NCBI RefSeq assembly: GCF_042676145.1
Contig: NZ_JBHTJW010000002.1
Location: forward strand, 1,674,001 to 1,738,000
Source of the DNA: Methylophilus glucosoxydans
GTDB lineage: Bacteria; Pseudomonadota; Gammaproteobacteria; Burkholderiales; Methylophilaceae
Reading direction: 5' to 3'
Length of the DNA: 64,000 nt
Below, piece by piece: positions 46,873-55,253 of this stretch. Position numbers and translations under genes: made by a program. The notes beneath the pieces are model-generated. The model was not told the DNA's origin. It was given only the letters and a program-made list of their open reading frames with translations, and ran no database searches. How positions within the stretch are numbered: the first letter of the stretch is position 1; the number at the start of each line of letters is the position of its first letter.

Positions 46873-49446
46873 TCATTCTTCGATGTCGGTGTCAGTGTCG
46901 TCGTCAGTTTCGACAATTTTTTCCAAGCCAGACAGTTTTTCACCTTCGCCCAGATTAATCAGCGTCACGCCTTGTGCGGCACGGCCCATGTCACGGATTT
47001 CCTTGACGCGGGTGCGGATCAGCACGCCACCGGTCGTGATCAACATGATTTCATCCTCAGCCGTCACCAGCTTGGCAGCAATGGCCAGACCGTTACGCTC
47101 GCTGATGGCAATAGCTTTCACACCCTGGGTACCGCGACCGGAATGACGGAACTCGGACAACACTGTACGTTTACCGTAACCATTTTCAGTGGCAACCAAC
47201 ACAGACTGCTGATCGTTCTCGGCAATCAGCAAGGACAGAACCTGTTGTTTCGCAGCCAGCTTCATGCCGCGTACACCGCGCGTCGCGCGTCCCATCGGAC
47301 GCACATCATCTTCGGTAAACCAGACCGCTTTACCACCATTGGAGACCAACACAATATCGTTCTGGCCGTTGGTTACTTCAGCACCAATCAGGTAGTCACC
47401 ATCATCCAGGTTAATGGCAATAATGCCGGACTTACGTGGATTTGCAAACTCGGTCAGCGCTGTTTTCTTCACGGTCCCCATTGCGGTCGCCATAAAGACG
47501 AAGTGATTTTCGTCAAACTCTTTCACCGGCAGGATCGCATTGATCTTCTCGCCTTCCTCCAGCGGGAACAGGTTCACAATCGGCTTGCCACGGCTGACAC
47601 GGCTACCTTGCGGTACTTCATACACTTTTAACCAGTACACACGACCACGGCTACTGAAGCACAGGATGTAGTCGTGCGTGTTGGCGACAAACATCTTGTC
47701 GATAAAGTCATCTTCTTTGGTGGCGGCCGCCTGCTTGCCACGACCACCGCGTTTTTGGGCACGGTATTCGTCTAGCGGCTGCGATTTGACATAGCCTGTA
47801 TGTGATAAGGTCACCACGACATCCTGCGGTGTAATCAGATCTTCCAGCGATAAATCTTGCGTATTCTGCTCGATCTCTGAACGGCGCTTGTCACCAAACT
47901 GCTTCTGGATTTCATTCAACTCGTCCACAATAATGGCGGTGACACGTTCAGGTTTGGCCAAAATATCCAGCAAGTCAGCAATGATATCCATCACTTCTTT
48001 GTATTCGCTGACAATCTTGTCCTGTTCCAGACCAGTCAACCGTTGCAAACGCATTTGCAGAATTTCTTGCGCCTGTACATCTGACAGTTTGTAACCTTGC
48101 GGTGTCAGGCCAAAATCGACCGACAGTCCTTCTGGACGCGAGGCCTCCATGGCGGCGCGCTTGAGCATTTCCTCGACCACGGGTGAATGCCAGCTGCGGG
48201 CCATCAACTCTTTTTTCGCTTCAGGTGGGGTTGGCGCGGCCTTGATGATGGCAATCATCTCGTCCACGTTGGCCAACGCCACTGCCAAGCCTTCCAGCAC
48301 ATGCCCACGGTCACGCGCTTTACGTAACTCAAACACAGTCCGGCGTGTCACCACTTCACGGCGATGACGCAGGAACGCTTCCAACATCTGTTTGAGATTA
48401 AGCAACCGTGGCTGGCCATCCATCAGGGCCACCATGTTCATGCCGAACGTGTCTTGCAGTTGTGTCTGCTTGTAGAGGTTATTTAAAATCACCTCTGGCA
48501 CTTCGCCACGCTTGAGCTCAATCACCACGCGCATGCCGGACTTGTCGGACTCGTCGCGCAGGTCAGAAATACCTTCTATTTTCTTCTCGTTGACCAGCTC
48601 GGCAATTTTTTCAATCAGGGTCTTTTTATTTACCTGATATGGCAACTCATCAATGATGATGGACTGACGACCGCCTTTGTCCAGGTCTTCAAAATGGGTG
48701 CGACCACGCATTACCACACGGCCACGGCCAGTGCGGTAGCCCTCTTTCACGCCTGCCGTGCCATAAATAATCCCGGCTGTCGGGAAATCAGGGGCTGGGA
48801 TCAATTCAATCAACTCATCCACACTGATTTCTGGCTGCTTGAGCAGGGCAAAACACGCATTCAATACTTCGTTGAGGTTGTGAGGCGGGATATTGGTTGC
48901 CATGCCCACGGCAATGCCTGAGCTACCGTTAATCAGCAGATTAGGAATACGGGTCGGCATAATGAGCGGCTCTTGCTCACTGCCGTCGTAGTTAGGGCCA
49001 AAATCTACGGTTTCTTTCTCGATATCCGCCAATAGCTCATGTGCGATCTTGGACATACGGATTTCGGTATACCGCATCGCGGCAGCATTGTCGCCATCGA
49101 CCGAACCGAAGTTACCCTGGCCGTCTACCAGCATGTAGCGCAATGAAAAGTCCTGCGCCATACGGACGATGGTGTCGTACACAGCCGTATCACCATGCGG
49201 GTGATACTTACCGATCACATCGCCGACGATACGCGCAGATTTTTTGTAGGGCTTGTTGTAATCGTTAGACAGCTCGTGCATCGCGTACAATACACGTCTG
49301 TGCACAGGCTTGAGACCATCACGAACATCCGGGAGCGCCCGTCCTACAATCACGCTCATGGCGTAATCGAGATAGCTGCGGCGCATCTCGTCTTCTAAAC
49401 TGATAGGCAGGGTTTCTTTAGCAAATTGATCTGGAGACTGACTCAT
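46873..49446 (-). CDS. gyrA: DNA gyrase subunit A
   Basis: The protein has 857 residues. The breakage-reunion domain shows MRRSYLDYAMSVIVGRALPD and the catalytic Tyr126 in AAAMRYTE. The quinolone-resistance region reads HPHGDTAVYD (82-91): Thr87 stands where E. coli has Ser83, while the Asp is kept (Asp91). The C-terminal beta-pinwheel has the GyrA box QKRGGRG and ends in the acidic tail DDDTDTDIEE. GyrA introduces negative supercoils together with GyrB. Transcription probably starts at the -10 just upstream. Confidence 0.97.
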   Translation of the reverse strand: MSQSPDQFAKETLPISLEDEMRRSYLDYAMSVIVGRALPDVRDGLKPVHRRVLYAMHELSNDYNKPYKKSARIVGDVIGKYHPHGDTAVYDTIVRMAQDFSLRYMLVDGQGNFGSVDGDNAAAMRYTEIRMSKIAHELLADIEKETVDFGPNYDGSEQEPLIMPTRIPNLLINGSSGIAVGMATNIPPHNLNEVLNACFALLKQPEISVDELIELIPAPDFPTAGIIYGTAGVKEGYRTGRGRVVMRGRTHFEDLDKGGRQSIIIDELPYQVNKKTLIEKIAELVNEKKIEGISDLRDESDKSGMRVVIELKRGEVPEVILNNLYKQTQLQDTFGMNMVALMDGQPRLLNLKQMLEAFLRHRREVVTRRTVFELRKARDRGHVLEGLAVALANVDEMIAIIKAAPTPPEAKKELMARSWHSPVVEEMLKRAAMEASRPEGLSVDFGLTPQGYKLSDVQAQEILQMRLQRLTGLEQDKIVSEYKEVMDIIADLLDILAKPERVTAIIVDELNEIQKQFGDKRRSEIEQNTQDLSLEDLITPQDVVVTLSHTGYVKSQPLDEYRAQKRGGRGKQAAATKEDDFIDKMFVANTHDYILCFSSRGRVYWLKVYEVPQGSRVSRGKPIVNLFPLEEGEKINAILPVKEFDENHFVFMATAMGTVKKTALTEFANPRKSGIIAINLDDGDYLIGAEVTNGQNDIVLVSNGGKAVWFTEDDVRPMGRATRGVRGMKLAAKQQVLSLLIAENDQQSVLVATENGYGKRTVLSEFRHSGRGTQGVKAIAISERNGLAIAAKLVTAEDEIMLITTGGVLIRTRVKEIRDMGRAAQGVTLINLGEGEKLSGLEKIVETDDDTDTDIEE

Positions 49447-49481
49447 TCTTGACCCAATTTATAGTTAAAAGTTATCACGCG

Positions 49482-49490
49482 ATTTTAGCA
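49482..49490 (-). promoter_or_regulatory. Possible extended -10 promoter of gyrA
   Basis: On the minus strand TGCTAAAAT stands about 36 bases before the gyrA ATG, matching the extended -10 form TGnTAtAAT. No good -35 is seen at 17 bases. Confidence 0.4.
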
Positions 49491-49572
49491 TAAATAGCGC
49501 ACTTCCGCTTGCTAAATCACCACCGATAGACCCCGGGCCTTACGTGCCTCAACGTGAGCAGGGATAACCTAT

Positions 49573-49607
49573 GTAAAATGCAAAGGGAGCCTAAATGCTC
49601 CCTTTGC
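49573..49607 (-). terminator. Intrinsic terminator after metZ
   Basis: On the minus strand the perfect stem GCAAAGGGAGC / GCTCCCTTTGC with a 6-base loop is followed by ATTTTAC. It lies about 50 bp after the metZ stop. The T tract is short, but the stem is strong. Confidence 0.78.
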
Positions 49608-49655
49608 AGACCATGCTACTCGCAGTCAAATCGACTCACGGACCATGCACACAAA

Positions 49656-50843
49656 TTAATACGTTGTCAGCAATTGCAAATCGGCTTTCAAGTCCTCAAC
49701 ATGCTCAAGCCCAACAGCGATTCTAACCAGGTTATCCTTGAGACCCGCCTCAGCACGCGCCTCAGCACTCACCCGGCTATGCGTGGTCGTGGCTGGATGG
49801 GTGATGGTGGATTTGGCATCCCCCAGGTTCGCAGTAATCGAAATCAAGCGTGTGGCATCAATCAATGCCCAGGCGGCTTCCTGACCGGTTTGACCGGCGC
49901 GTGGTTTCACTTCAAAGCTGACGATGCCGCCGCCCAGTCGCTGTTGCTGCTGCGCCAGAGCATATTGCGGGTGCGAGCTTAACCCAGGATAAAATACACG
50001 TTCAACGCCAGGCTGTTGCTCCAGCCATTGCGCCAAAGCCGATGCACGCGCCGCATGCGCCCCCATGCGCACTTGCAATGTTTCCAGCCCCTTCACAAAC
50101 ACCCAGGCATTGAATGCACTCATGGTCACCCCGGCTGTACGCAAGAAGCCATACACAGGCTCCATCAAGGCCTTACTACCCAACACCGCCCCGCCCAGCA
50201 CCCTACCCTGTCCATCGATATATTTGGTGGCGGAATGAATCACAATATCCGCACCCAATTTAAGCGGTTGCTGCAAGGCTGGTGTACAAAAACAATTGTC
50301 TACCGCCAGATAAGCACCTGCGGCATGGGCAATCGCTGCCAGTTTGGCAATATCCCCAATCTCGGTTAGCGGGTTAGATGGCGTTTCAGCAAAAAACAGT
50401 TTGGTATTCGGCTTGATGGCCGCTTGCCAGGCATCAAGATCCGTTAAGGAAACCAGCGTCACCTCCAAGCCCCAGCGCTTGAGGATGTTGGTGAACAACT
50501 GCACGCTAGTGCCAAAAATACTGCGTGAAGCCACCACATGATCGCCTGCACTGCACATCCCCATGATGCAAGCCAGAATGGCAGACATGCCACTGGCAGT
50601 CGCCACGCATTGTTCGGCGCCTTCCAGCGCGGCCAGTTTATCCTGGAACATGGTGACGGTCGGGTTGGTAAAGCGTGAATAAATATTACCTGGCTCGGTG
50701 CCGCCAAAACGTGCTGCCGCTTGCGCTGCATTTTTAAAGCGAAAACTTGAGTTTAAAAACAGCGCCTCTGAGTTTTCGCCAAACTCGGTGGTTAAGGTGC
50801 CAGCGCGCACCGCCAGCGTTTCCAAATGGTATTGATCGTTCAT
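49656..50843 (-). CDS. metZ: O-succinylhomoserine sulfhydrylase
   Basis: This 395-residue Cys/Met-metabolism PLP enzyme makes homocysteine from O-succinylhomoserine and sulfide. The start YHLETLAVRAGTLTTEFGEN, SEALFLNSSFRFKNAAQAAA and the PLP lysine in IHSATKYIDGQGRVLGGAV are typical of MetZ rather than MetB or MetC. A ribosome binding site GAGGAAG lies next to the ATG. The leader between purF and metZ contains a promoter, a SAM-II-type aptamer and a terminator, so SAM should repress it. Confidence 0.93.
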   Translation of the reverse strand: MNDQYHLETLAVRAGTLTTEFGENSEALFLNSSFRFKNAAQAAARFGGTEPGNIYSRFTNPTVTMFQDKLAALEGAEQCVATASGMSAILACIMGMCSAGDHVVASRSIFGTSVQLFTNILKRWGLEVTLVSLTDLDAWQAAIKPNTKLFFAETPSNPLTEIGDIAKLAAIAHAAGAYLAVDNCFCTPALQQPLKLGADIVIHSATKYIDGQGRVLGGAVLGSKALMEPVYGFLRTAGVTMSAFNAWVFVKGLETLQVRMGAHAARASALAQWLEQQPGVERVFYPGLSSHPQYALAQQQQRLGGGIVSFEVKPRAGQTGQEAAWALIDATRLISITANLGDAKSTITHPATTTHSRVSAEARAEAGLKDNLVRIAVGLEHVEDLKADLQLLTTY

Positions 50844-50879
50844 ACTTCCTCAAACTTCTGTCCGCAAACGGACGGCAAT

Positions 50880-50913
50880 AAAAAACCCGTTTCAGCATTG
50901 CGCTAAAACGGGT
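50880..50913 (-). terminator. Riboswitch terminator in the metZ leader
   Basis: On the minus strand the 12-bp stem ACCCGTTTTAGC / GCTGAAACGGGT (one G-U pair) has a 5-base loop and is followed by a run of T. It stands between the aptamer and the metZ ribosome binding site. Its 5' arm segment CGTTTTAGC (50902-50910) can pair instead with GCTAAAGCG of the aptamer (50925-50933). It may also terminate read-through from purF. Confidence 0.9.
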
Positions 50914-50917
50914 CTTT

Positions 50918-51000
50918 GGGCTCTCGCTTTAGCAGTATTTATAATGCGCCCGCAAGCTGAGTTTGGCTTCGTTTAAAGTTCGCCACTCAAATCAGCGCAA
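50918..51000 (-). ncRNA. SAM-II-type (metA motif) riboswitch aptamer with enlarged loop
   Basis: Read on the minus strand, the conserved SAM-II blocks come in order: GCGCTGATTT, then TTGC, GCGC (closing P1), ATAAA and GCTAAA. From TTGC to GCTAAA the spacings (9 and 4 bases between TTGC, ATAAA and GCTAAA) are those I recall for the Sargasso Sea SAM-II RNA of known structure. Unlike that RNA, the first loop carries an extra hairpin (GAGTGGC...GCCAAACTC, about 50960-50988). The gene downstream, metZ, is a classical SAM-regulated target. The recall of the reference is from memory and was not checked by alignment. Confidence 0.8.
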
Positions 51001-51004
51001 TTTC

Positions 51005-51033
51005 ATTAAACGCCTTTTAAAGTAGGCTGTCAA
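51005..51033 (-). promoter_or_regulatory. Sigma-70 promoter of the metZ leader
   Basis: On the minus strand TTGACA (51028-51033), a 17-base spacer, and TTTAAT (51005-51010) make a near-consensus promoter. Transcription would start near 50998, exactly at the first base of the riboswitch P1 stem. The -35 begins only 4 bases after the purF stop codon. Confidence 0.85.
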
Positions 51034-51036
51034 GTC

Positions 51037-52572
51037 TTACTCGACGCCCACCAAATCCGTTGATAACAAGTTCAGATCCAGCTGGGTGGTTGAGTTTGGC
51101 GGCAACTGTTTTTTACTCATGTCACTGCGGGCAGACTCAATACGATTCAGATAAGCGGCGTCAATGTCGCCGGTCACGTATTTGCCATCAAAGCAACTGC
51201 AATCAAATTCAGTCATGTGCGGATTGGATTTGGTAATGCTTTCACGCAAGGCGTCCAGATCCTGGTAAATCAAGGCATCTGCACCGATTTCAGCGCAAAT
51301 CTCTTCATCGGTACGGTTGGTTGCCAGCAATTCATGACGGCTGGGCATATCAATGCCATACACGTTAGGATAACGCACCGGTGGCGCAGCAGAGGCAAAG
51401 TAAACCTTGTTCGCACCGGCATCGCGCGCCATTTGCACGATTTGCTGTGAGGTGGTGCCACGCACAATTGAGTCGTCTACCAGCAAGACGTTTTTGCCTT
51501 TGAATTCAATCCCGATTGGATTCAACTTCTGGCGCACGGATTTCTTGCGCAAGGCCTGACCTGGCATGATGAAGGTACGGCCAATATAGCGGTTTTTAAT
51601 AAAGCCCTCGCGATAATCCAGACCCAAGGCAATACCTAGTTGCAACGCACTTGGACGGCTGGTATCAGGAATCGGAATCACGACATCAATCTGCTTATCA
51701 GCCCATTCGCGTTTAATTTTTTCTGCCAGCAAGGTCCCCATGTCCAGACGGGTCTGGTAGACAGACACGCCATCAATCACAGAGTCCGGGCGAGCCAGAT
51801 AGACATATTCAAAAATGCAGGAAGTCAGCTTGGCATTTTCGGCACATTGGCGGCTGCACAGGTTGCCATCCATATCAATAAACACGGCCTCACCAGGCTC
51901 AACATCACGCAGTAGCGTAAAGCCCAGTACATCCAGTGCCACGCTCTCGGAAGCCACAATATACTCGGTGCCTTTTTCTGTTTCCTGTTTGCCGATAACC
52001 AGCGGACGGATGCCATGCGGATCGCGGAACGCCAGCAGCCCGAAATTAGCAATCATGGCGACCACAGCGTAGGCACCTTTACAACGTCTGTGCACGCCTG
52101 CCACTGCATCAAACACCATATCACTGTTTAACAGGGCATTTTTTGAGGTGCTTTCAATTTCGTGTGCCAAGACATTCAACAACACTTCAGAGTCTGAATT
52201 GGTATTGATATGACGCAGATCTTGGCGGAACATTTCTGACTTCAACTGCTCTGAGTTAGTCAGGTTACCGTTGTGGCCCAACACGATGCCAAATGGTGAG
52301 TTGACATAAAAAGGCTGGGCTTCTGCCGCACTGGAGGAACCCGCAGTTGGATAACGGACATGCGCGATACCCACATTACCAACCAGATTGCGCATGTGGC
52401 GCGTATGAAAGACGTCTTTCACCAGGCCATTATTTTTATGCATATGGAAGGTATTGCCATCACAGGTCACGATGCCAGCGGCATCTTGACCACGGTGCTG
52501 TAAGACCAGCAATCCGTCATACAACAACTGATTCACCGGGTTCTTGCCTACAATACCGATAATTCCACACAT
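51037..52572 (-). CDS. purF: Amidophosphoribosyltransferase
   Basis: The protein has 511 residues and catalyses the first step of purine synthesis, PRPP to phosphoribosylamine. The start MCGIIGIVG places the catalytic Cys at the N-terminus after Met removal, without a propeptide. The PRPP-binding loop is NVLLVDDSIVRGTTSQQIV. The glutaminase blocks (LQHRGQDAAGIVTCDG, IAHVRYPTAGSSSAAEAQPF) are complete. It is 33 bp after cvpA, the common cvpA-purF pair. Confidence 0.96.
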   Translation of the reverse strand: MCGIIGIVGKNPVNQLLYDGLLVLQHRGQDAAGIVTCDGNTFHMHKNNGLVKDVFHTRHMRNLVGNVGIAHVRYPTAGSSSAAEAQPFYVNSPFGIVLGHNGNLTNSEQLKSEMFRQDLRHINTNSDSEVLLNVLAHEIESTSKNALLNSDMVFDAVAGVHRRCKGAYAVVAMIANFGLLAFRDPHGIRPLVIGKQETEKGTEYIVASESVALDVLGFTLLRDVEPGEAVFIDMDGNLCSRQCAENAKLTSCIFEYVYLARPDSVIDGVSVYQTRLDMGTLLAEKIKREWADKQIDVVIPIPDTSRPSALQLGIALGLDYREGFIKNRYIGRTFIMPGQALRKKSVRQKLNPIGIEFKGKNVLLVDDSIVRGTTSQQIVQMARDAGANKVYFASAAPPVRYPNVYGIDMPSRHELLATNRTDEEICAEIGADALIYQDLDALRESITKSNPHMTEFDCSCFDGKYVTGDIDAAYLNRIESARSDMSKKQLPPNSTTQLDLNLLSTDLVGVE

Positions 52573-52605
52573 AGTGACATCCTATCAAACACTTGAGATT
52601 ACAAA

Positions 52606-53124
52606 TTAAATCACTGACTCGTCGAGCTGTTGCTGGTCCAAATGCACATGCTTGGCAATACTAGATGGCATCCAGGGTAGCAATTTCAAGACCAGCACTT
52701 CAATTGGCGCGCTGAACATGGCATTTGACCAGCGCGGATCCTTTGGAAGTTCCGTCATGGCAGCCAACATCACCAGAATACAGACAATCAGCAGCCCCTT
52801 CAGCGCCCCAGCCGCACCGCCCAAAATACGGTTCATACCACCTAATCCGACCGCTTTAATCAACGTGGTCAACAACAGCGCCAGCAAGGTACAAACAAAC
52901 AATACCAGTAAAAATACCAGTAAAAATGCGGCCATGGCCTTGATCGCCTCACCAGGAATCTGTTCTGGCATATAAGCGATCACCTGACTATTGAAGCGGT
53001 TGGCTAAATAAAAAGCCAATACCCATCCAAGCACAGAAAACAGCTCATGAATGGCACCACGCATGAGACCGACCAAAATCGAAAAACCAAGAATGCCTAA
53101 TACTACATAATCAAATACTGTCAT
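52606..53124 (-). CDS. cvpA: CvpA family membrane protein
   Basis: This 172-residue inner-membrane protein has four hydrophobic segments (about 7-25, 27-45, 63-90, 105-127). The start FDYVVLGILGFSILVGLMRG, followed by AIHELFSVLGWVLAFYLAN, is typical of CvpA (colicin V production). Its molecular role is unclear; it is often found with purF, as here. It starts 6 bp after the SPOR-domain gene stops. Confidence 0.9.
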   Translation of the reverse strand: MTVFDYVVLGILGFSILVGLMRGAIHELFSVLGWVLAFYLANRFNSQVIAYMPEQIPGEAIKAMAAFLLVFLLVLFVCTLLALLLTTLIKAVGLGGMNRILGGAAGALKGLLIVCILVMLAAMTELPKDPRWSNAMFSAPIEVLVLKLLPWMPSSIAKHVHLDQQQLDESVI

Positions 53125-53130
53125 AAGTAC

Positions 53131-53910
53131 TTATGACTTACTGGCGACGATACCGCTAAAACCTGCCGCTTCCAATTTTTTGAGGGTGGCTGCCGCTTCG
53201 TTACGTGTCGCATAAGTCCTTGTCCGCAGCCGCAGCTTCTGTCCAGCCACATCGACTTTCTCAGTGGCTGTTTCAAACCCTGCGTGCTTCAGCTTGACCT
53301 GAAGATTTTCAAGATTTTTTGGATCAGAAAAAACCCCAAACTGGACAAAAAACTTGCCTGCTTTTTTATCGGATTCTACAGCGGCTTCTTTAACCGCAGG
53401 TTTCACTGGCGCAACTTTGGGTTCAACTTTGGGTTCAACTTTGGGTTCAACTTTGGGTTCAACTTTGGGTTCAACTTTGGGTTCAACTTTGGGTTCAACT
53501 TTGGGTTCAACTTTGGGTTCAACTTTGGCAACGACAGGCTCGGCAGTCACAACAGGCGCCGCTTCGACTTTCGCAGGCTTTGGTGTTTCTGCTGCAACTG
53601 GGGTAGACCCTGCGGACTCGGTCGCGACGGGTTTTACAACTTGAGTGGGAGGGGGTTCATTGCCTGCAGGCGCGGCTTCATTATCAAGCACAACTTCATC
53701 TTCTGGCAGCTCTAAAATCGGTTCCCGGGTCGCCTGGCGGTTTACCACAGTGATTTCGACATTTTCCTGGCTGGTATCCACGACTCTATCCTTGAGCACG
53801 AACGGCAGGATAATTAGCATCAGAATTACCAGGGTGACCGCACCCACTAACCGCCTGCGGGCAGTTTTCTTGAGCAACAGCTCATTTTCAGTCAAAGCAT
53901 CTCTCGCCAT
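53131..53910 (-). CDS. SPOR-domain protein (DedD-like) with VEPK tandem repeats
   Basis: This 259-residue bitopic protein has a membrane segment at 21-39 and a long periplasmic linker with nine VEPK repeats (residues 130-165). A C-terminal SPOR domain (about 185-256) starts KFFVQFGVFSDPKNLENLQV and ends in YATRNEAAATLKKLEAAGF. SPOR domains bind denuded septal peptidoglycan, so a cell-division role like DedD is likely. The repeat is encoded by nine identical 12-bp units. It is placed between folC and cvpA, as dedD is in many proteobacteria. Confidence 0.86.
   Translation of the reverse strand: MARDALTENELLLKKTARRRLVGAVTLVILMLIILPFVLKDRVVDTSQENVEITVVNRQATREPILELPEDEVVLDNEAAPAGNEPPPTQVVKPVATESAGSTPVAAETPKPAKVEAAPVVTAEPVVAKVEPKVEPKVEPKVEPKVEPKVEPKVEPKVEPKVEPKVAPVKPAVKEAAVESDKKAGKFFVQFGVFSDPKNLENLQVKLKHAGFETATEKVDVAGQKLRLRTRTYATRNEAAATLKKLEAAGFSGIVASKS
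53413..53528. repeat. 12-bp tandem repeat, 9.7 perfect copies
   Basis: The unit AACTTTGGGTTC repeats without any mismatch nine times, plus eight further bases. It lies in frame in the SPOR-domain gene and encodes VEPK on the minus strand. Because the unit is a multiple of three, copy number changes by slippage keep the frame and only alter the length of the periplasmic linker. Confidence 0.97.
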
Positions 53911-53957
53911 AATGTGTTGAAGTTCTCACTCAGCAGATTTCAAGTGCAGGACGCTCT

Positions 53958-55253
53958 CTAGCAGCCCCACTGATCAGGCGTTAATTCAAGGATTGCGGCC
54001 ACGGTAAAAAAGGAACCGAATACGATAATTTTATCATTTTTCGCTGCTTTCTTATAGGCGCTTCGCAAGGCATCAGGCAACGCGGCATATGTATGCAGCC
54101 GATCAGGCGCAACCTGATGGGCCAGATATGTGTTTAACTCGTGAATATCTGCCGCGCGCGGATGCGCAATCTGGGCAATATGCCATTCGTCAAAGACATC
54201 ATGCAGGATATCGACAACACTGGCGATGTCTTTGTCAGACAACATGGAAAACACCGCGATGACGCGTCCACCACCGGTACTAAGCTGCTGGAGATTATCA
54301 CGCAAGGCACGCGCAGCATGTGGATTATGGGCGACATCCAGAATAATGTCGGGGGAGCGTTGCCAATACTGAAAACGTCCTGTCACTTCGGTGTCTATTA
54401 GCGCCTGTAACATGACCGAAGAAGTTACTGGCAACTTTGATTGCAATGCACGTACGGCAAAAATTACATTGGCGGCATTATTCCATTGGTAGCGGCCATA
54501 CAAACGCAAACTGGCAATATCCAACACGCCGAACGCATCTTCATAATGCGCGACGTGTGACTCGCGGATGTCTATCTGGTAGTCACTACCGTAGCGGTAT
54601 AGCTTAACGCCCAATTGCTCTGCATAGGCAAGCAAGGACAGCGGCGGTTCGGCGTCGCCGCAGATAGCAATTTGCTGAGCCCGGTAGATGCCAGCCTTCT
54701 CGCGGCCAATCAATTCACGCGTATCCCCTAGATACTCCATATGGTCCAGGTCTACATTGGTGACAATGGCACAGGCGGCATCGACGATATTCACGGCATC
54801 CAGGCGTCCGCCCAAGCCGACTTCCAGCACCACGACATCCAACGCCTGTTGTTCAAACGCCCATAAGGCCGCCAGCGTCCCCATTTCAAAATAGGTGAGT
54901 GTGATATCGCCCCGCGCCTGCTCGACGGCGGAAAAGGCCTGGCATAAGCGATCATCGGCAATGACCTGCCCGTTAAAGCGCACGCGCTCCTGATAGTGCA
55001 CAAGGTGTGGGGAAGTATAGCAGCCGACCTGATAACCGGCCGCAGTATAAATGTGCTCCAGCATGGCACAGGTCGAGCCTTTGCCGTTGGTGCCACCCAC
55101 CGTAATGACGGTGAATGGGAAAGTGAGCTGTAATCGCTGCGCAACGGCTTGCACCCTGCCCAAGCCCATCTCAATAGACTTGGGATGCAATGACTCAATA
55201 TAACCGAGCCAATCCTCAACCGTTTGCGGATGCTCGGGTATCACAGTGGACAT
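53958..55253 (-). CDS. folC: Bifunctional folylpolyglutamate / dihydrofolate synthase
   Basis: This 431-residue Mur-ligase family enzyme adds glutamate to dihydropteroate and folates. The P-loop is GGTNGKGSTCAMLEHIY (about 53-69) with YTSPHLVHYQERV after it. DVVVLEVGLGGRLDAVNIVD is the second ATP/Mg block. It shares one base with the accD stop (TGATG), showing translational coupling. A role in poly-glutamylation of folate is certain; use of the pterin H4MPT is not implied. Confidence 0.95.
   Translation of the reverse strand: MSTVIPEHPQTVEDWLGYIESLHPKSIEMGLGRVQAVAQRLQLTFPFTVITVGGTNGKGSTCAMLEHIYTAAGYQVGCYTSPHLVHYQERVRFNGQVIADDRLCQAFSAVEQARGDITLTYFEMGTLAALWAFEQQALDVVVLEVGLGGRLDAVNIVDAACAIVTNVDLDHMEYLGDTRELIGREKAGIYRAQQIAICGDAEPPLSLLAYAEQLGVKLYRYGSDYQIDIRESHVAHYEDAFGVLDIASLRLYGRYQWNNAANVIFAVRALQSKLPVTSSVMLQALIDTEVTGRFQYWQRSPDIILDVAHNPHAARALRDNLQQLSTGGGRVIAVFSMLSDKDIASVVDILHDVFDEWHIAQIAHPRAADIHELNTYLAHQVAPDRLHTYAALPDALRSAYKKAAKNDKIIVFGSFFTVAAILELTPDQWGC

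Noticed and set aside
53284..53715. Plus-strand frame with repeated NFGF units
   Set aside because: Antisense reading of the 12-bp tandem repeat in the SPOR-domain gene.
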